Shown: piece after piece, positions 60,610 to 64,000 of the stretch
Position numbering within the stretch: position 1 is the stretch's first letter
How the letters are laid out: each line of letters starts with the position of its first letter
NCBI RefSeq assembly: GCF_030463535.1
Contig: NC_132881.1
Span: 9,842,526-9,906,525, forward strand
Origin: Salminus brasiliensis
Taxonomy: Eukaryota > Chordata > Actinopteri > Characiformes > Bryconidae
Length of the DNA: 64,000 nucleotides
Direction of reading: 5' to 3'
Position numbers and translations under genes: made by a program
Notes under the pieces: model-generated
Told to the model about the DNA's origin: nothing
Database searches by the model: none
What the model saw: only the letters and a program-made list of their open reading frames with translations

Positions 60610-61275
60610 GTTATTGTCATGGCGTGTACGGCCGGACCTGAAGGGATGAACACTCGCAGAAATGGAAATCGAAGCAAGATACTTTATTAACCAAATACAA
60701 AACAATGGGATCCAAAAAGCAAAGTGCAGCAACATGGGCAAAACCATGAACAGAACCAAAACGCAACAAGTCAGATGGCAAACAAAACAAACCTGGGACT
60801 GGGAGGAGCAGGGAGCTAAACGAGAGTGAAACGAGGGGGAAAACTAAAGGGGTATAAACACAAAGCCACAAACCTCGCTTGGGCAGAGAGGGGAGATACT
60901 AAGGACAGAGCCGAGCTCTGTGTACAAACAAAGGTAGCGGGGGAACCAGCTGCCAGACCAGAAAGCAAGGCCGACCTAACCTGAACCTGTAGAGTACTGC
61001 CTAGAACTTGGTTCACCATGGAACCTGAGCAGGAAACGAACGTACCTGGCTTGCCTCCGAGTCGGACAGAGAATCTCTCCTAAACATGGGCCGCAAAACT
61101 AGAGCTGACCTGAACACGGCGGTAACGTGTGAGGAATCCCAGAGCGTCACAGGGATTCCAGTAGAGTCAATTCACGGCAGTGAACAAAGGGAACTACGCT
61201 CCTTTAGTACTCCCAGTCCCAGGTGAAACACATGAACAATGAATCAACACAAATGAACAGAAACGAACAGGAAGT
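60610..61275 (-). repeat. possible solo LTR or LTR-like repeat
   Basis: On the minus strand the block ends ...GGTTAATAAAG (60680 region, a polyadenylation-type signal), then ~60 bp to CCATGACAATAACA at ~60610. This resembles the R-U5 end of fish LTRs. The frame fragments here (60617-61019 minus) show no homology to a known product. The outer 5' boundary and any target duplication were not found, so this is tentative. Confidence 0.35.
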
Positions 61276-62739
61276 CCTTATTATTATTACTATTATTATT
61301 TAATATCTTTTAATTATAATAATATTATTTTTGAACATCCAGTGAACAGTTTAAACTCACCTGGCATATCGAGAATCTCTACACCCAACTGAATGACGTG
61401 TGGAAGAAACGCCATCTAGCGATCATTATATGTCAGTAACAGCTTCCTTGTATAAATATAAAGTGGTATGAGGAGTTTAATTGAACCCTACGCCACTGTT
61501 TCCTTAAACTAGAAGCTGAGTGAATATTTACTGCTAAGTTAATAAACTAAGGTCTAATTTACACTGGAGAGTGATATCATTTTTCTTTAAATTAAATTAA
61601 ATTAAATTCTTTAGAAATTTTTATTCAGTTTTTATTACACACTGTGCTGTAATGGCTCCCGCAAGCTTAAGACTCTCCACAGGGGGCGCCATTAGTGCAC
61701 AACTAGCTCTGTTTGAGTCGATTCTGCGCATGCGCGGACCAATTATTTTTACAGTTTTCATGTGTTTTTCATGATAATTCTGTTTTTCTCGTTGCTTCAT
61801 GCAATCTCTGCTTACCGTTCATATTTGCTAGAGTGAAAAAGTGTAAACTGTGATTAAAAAAATAAAAGTAATAAAAAACGATTTCTTATCACCTCTGTTA
61901 CCTCATAATTATTACTCTCATATAGTCACTAACACTATATCTCTCATATACGTCTGCTGGGAGCATTCTCTGATATGATGCTTTTAGCCTGTAGAAATAT
62001 CCCACCTACTGGTTCATTTAGGCACATTTACCTTCATAAAGAAACACATGGCTGCACAACTCGACCGGACCGCCATCGTCTGCATAGCAATTATCAAACA
62101 GGTACAAACTACATCCTCTCCTTATTAGAAGTACTTGAGCAGCTTTGGTGTAGAGATGGTTATTGAGAAGCTTTTCAGAGTATTAACACAGTTCAGTGCT
62201 GTTGAAGCATTTGACTCCTGACTCCATGCTGCCATCTAGCGTCTAGTTTCATTTCCTACAATGACTGTTTCTGTCCTTTAATACAACGTAAATGTCAATT
62301 TGATATTTTCTAAATTAAATTAATATACCACTGATATAATTCTCATTCTTATTAACAACCGATAAAGATAATAAAATAAACTTTATTTTACCTAAAAATG
62401 TCTCTCTCTTTTTTCTTTTTTTACACACTTTCACACACTCTGGAAAGTGGGCGTCAGAGTGACTGCATTCAACCCATATTCACTTCCTAATCAATGCTAA
62501 ACGAGTCTGTGTGTGTCTGTTGGGATTGTTGGGCCCTCATCTGTTTAGACGCATACTATCCTAATTGCTGCTGCCCTAACATTGCATTTAAACCACTCCC
62601 ATTTGTTCAGAGGTGAAATTTCCAGTAGTGAAATATCTTCAATTAAGTAAAAGGTTACTATTAAATTTCCAAATTGAATTCAAAGGTGATTTACATTTGT
62701 TCCCAAGAGAGGAACAAGGTAACTGAACAGTGATCAGTT
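61276..62739. other. AT-rich, no gene seen
   Basis: No coding gene recognised. 61945-62015 shares GCTGGGAGCRTTCTCTSATA and neighbouring words with 57690-57755, and 62465-62510 shares CTTCSTAATCAATGCTAAACG with 56948-56975. A GC-rich stretch at 61670-61740 (GGGGGCGCCATTAG ... GCGCATGCGCGG) stands out from the AT-rich surroundings. Confidence 0.5.
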
Positions 62740-63150
62740 AAAGGAGATGCTGAAATTTCACAGCTTAAAATACTATCCGTCACATTGTGAGGGATTAACC
62801 AGTAGTGTAGCCTTGAACACTGACCTTTATTGGAAGCATTAAACCAGGTGTACTGTCTGGCATTGGGGTTTCCTGTCCTCCAACAGTCTGTCAGATTAGT
62901 ATTGGAGACTAAGTTATTGAAAATATAATCAAAAAGATGATGCTGCCCTCTAGAGGGAAGACGGTCAACTGAGCCATCTGGAACTACATTAAAGTCTTCT
63001 CCTATAACAACCTGATCTGTCGAGTATTTTACCTTCCATTACTTTATCTTCCTACAAAGGTCTGCTTCAAATATTTGGTTAATCACAATACTGTTAATCG
63101 CATATACACAAACTAAAATGAATTTTGCTCCATCAGTATTCACAACTACC
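62740..63150 (-). mobile_element. Tx1/L1-like LINE endonuclease relic
   Basis: Minus-strand reading from 63150 down gives KFILVCVYAIN (~63090-63125), then VVIGEDFNVVPDG and DRLPSRG (~62945-63010), then TDCWRTGNPNARQYTWFNAS (~62845-62905). These are consecutive blocks of an L1/Tx1-type APE endonuclease (VYAPN, GGDFN, W-R...P....YTW). Stops and frame changes separate them, so the copy is dead. Confidence 0.8.
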
Positions 63151-63714
63151 AATGACTAATAACATCTGTATCACATACATGGTCCAATAAATCTACACTA
63201 TGGTAGCTTGCTTTGACAAGTAAGTGAAACTCACCAGAACATGTGATCCATGTACAAACGGTCCGAGTTAGCACAAGAAATATGCGTGGTGACGTCAACA
63301 ACTAATCGTCTATTAAATACTAATGAACTAATTGGGTCACCCTCACATGTTGCATACGCATCCTGAAGTCATGACTTACGACACCTGGCACCTCCTAAGA
63401 AGGAGTGTATGTAATTAACACTAGTGGTGTGTGACCTCTGGCACACTTTTCTGCCTATTGTTGATAGATTTAAGACACTGTGCCCCTGAGTGTGAGGGTG
63501 AGTAAGGGGACAACATGATTAACTGCTCTGTTTCAGCTAATGCTTACCCATATATTTCTTATCTGGCCTCGGCTGGCGCCAGACATAGTATCAGAATGTA
63601 CTGTACAACTGTGCAGTAGATTATATAGAACAGAACATGATTTACGAATACGAAATATTAAGGGGATACAAGATTAAATGGATACATTATGAATCAGCAT
63701 GATTACAATATTTT
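63151..63714. other. no gene; duplicated block
   Basis: 63190-63310 (CACTATGGTAGCTTG ... GTGATCCATGTACAAACGG ... GTGACGTCAAC) matches 57770-57865 with differences. Nothing else recognised. Confidence 0.5.
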
Positions 63715-64000
63715 TCATGACACAGTAGAGACAGCTACTTCTGAAAAGAAGTCAGCAATTTCACTAACAAGATCTGTATAAGGTCCAGGAGGACGATAGA
63801 CTGTAATAAGCAGGAAAGAGAGCTGCTTTTTAGAAGCCGGAGAAAAGCCTGCCACTTTAAGAATAAGCACTTCAAACGATTTAGCTTCATAACCTGAGTT
63901 TAGGATTATGCCTAGAACTGAATCATAGATTGTGGCAACGCCGCCACCACGACCACACCTGAGTGGATAACTGCAGTAGTTAAAGCCTGGGGGAGTTGAT
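63715..64000 (-). mobile_element. L2-like LINE endonuclease fragment, uninterrupted, runs off window
   Basis: The minus strand is open without a stop from the window edge to a TGA at 63715-63717 (about 95 codons). It reads STPPGFNY, CGRGGGVATIYDS, KSFEVLILKV and LLITVYRPPGPY, the N-terminal half of an APE endonuclease of the L2/CR1 group. It aligns in order with the more decayed copy at 12575-12680 (LNEATPAGY, SGRGGGVCIIYQ). After residue ~85 it reaches a stop before the catalytic GDFN block, so it is truncated or frameshifted there. The start lies outside the window. Confidence 0.8.

Overview
This window looks like a non-coding, repeat-dense piece of a teleost fish genome, probably an otophysan such as a characin, knifefish or catfish. 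The evidence is an intron-containing tRNA-Arg(TCT) paired with tRNA-Thr(AGT), a Ty3/Gypsy element, L2-like and Tx1/L1-like LINE relics, a Tc1 element with IR/DR ends, a hAT MITE, and a fish-type tRNA-derived SINE. I found no intact host protein-coding gene. Family assignments rest on motifs read by eye; no database was searched.

Layout. (1) 1-4152: almost five head-to-tail copies of a ~923 bp unit, each carrying one tRNA-Arg(TCT) and one tRNA-Thr(AGT) on the minus strand; copies 3-5 of the Arg gene are decayed. (2) 4153-8149: a minus-strand Ty3/Gypsy retrotransposon with two ~200 bp LTRs, a tRNA-Ser-like primer site, polypurine tract, gag, protease, RT and integrase. It is broken by frameshifts and by loss of most of RNase H, and it cuts the fifth tRNA-Thr without a visible target-site duplication. 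(3) 8150-16373: sequence with few landmarks plus LINE relics: an L2-like copy (minus, 10745-12720), a Tx1/L1-like endonuclease relic (minus, 12775-13400) and a second L2-like copy in the opposite orientation (plus, 14955-15958).

(4) 16374-52735: the dominant feature, a ~36 kb one-orientation tandem array of a ~137 bp monomer, about 265 copies by length. Each monomer resembles a miniature intron plus a miniature exon: a 54-55 bp box starting GTAAGTGATC or GTAGGTGATC, containing TTGAC (branch-point-like), a T-rich tract and TTACAG, followed by a ~80-85 bp variable block ending in CAG before the next GTRAGT. Exon-like block lengths and stop codons argue against one long protein. Diverged founder-like units sit at both ends, and multi-kilobase higher-order duplications show recent homogenisation.

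(5) 52736-64000: AT-rich sequence with mobile elements: a Tc1 element with TA-flanked ends and a decayed transposase (53065-54366), a hAT-type MITE with a perfect 8 bp target duplication (55888-56703), a ~507 bp MITE (58358-58864), a SINE (58995-59264), a Tc1-related repeat (60180-60540), a possible solo LTR (60610-61275), a Tx1/L1-like endonuclease relic (62740-63150) and an uninterrupted L2-like endonuclease reading frame that runs off the right end. Several blocks here are locally duplicated (55.7-56.9 kb with 59.5-59.9 kb; 56.9-57.9 kb with 61.9-63.3 kb).

The best candidate for something undescribed is the splice-signal satellite in (4). Whether it is transcribed and spliced cannot be decided from sequence alone.
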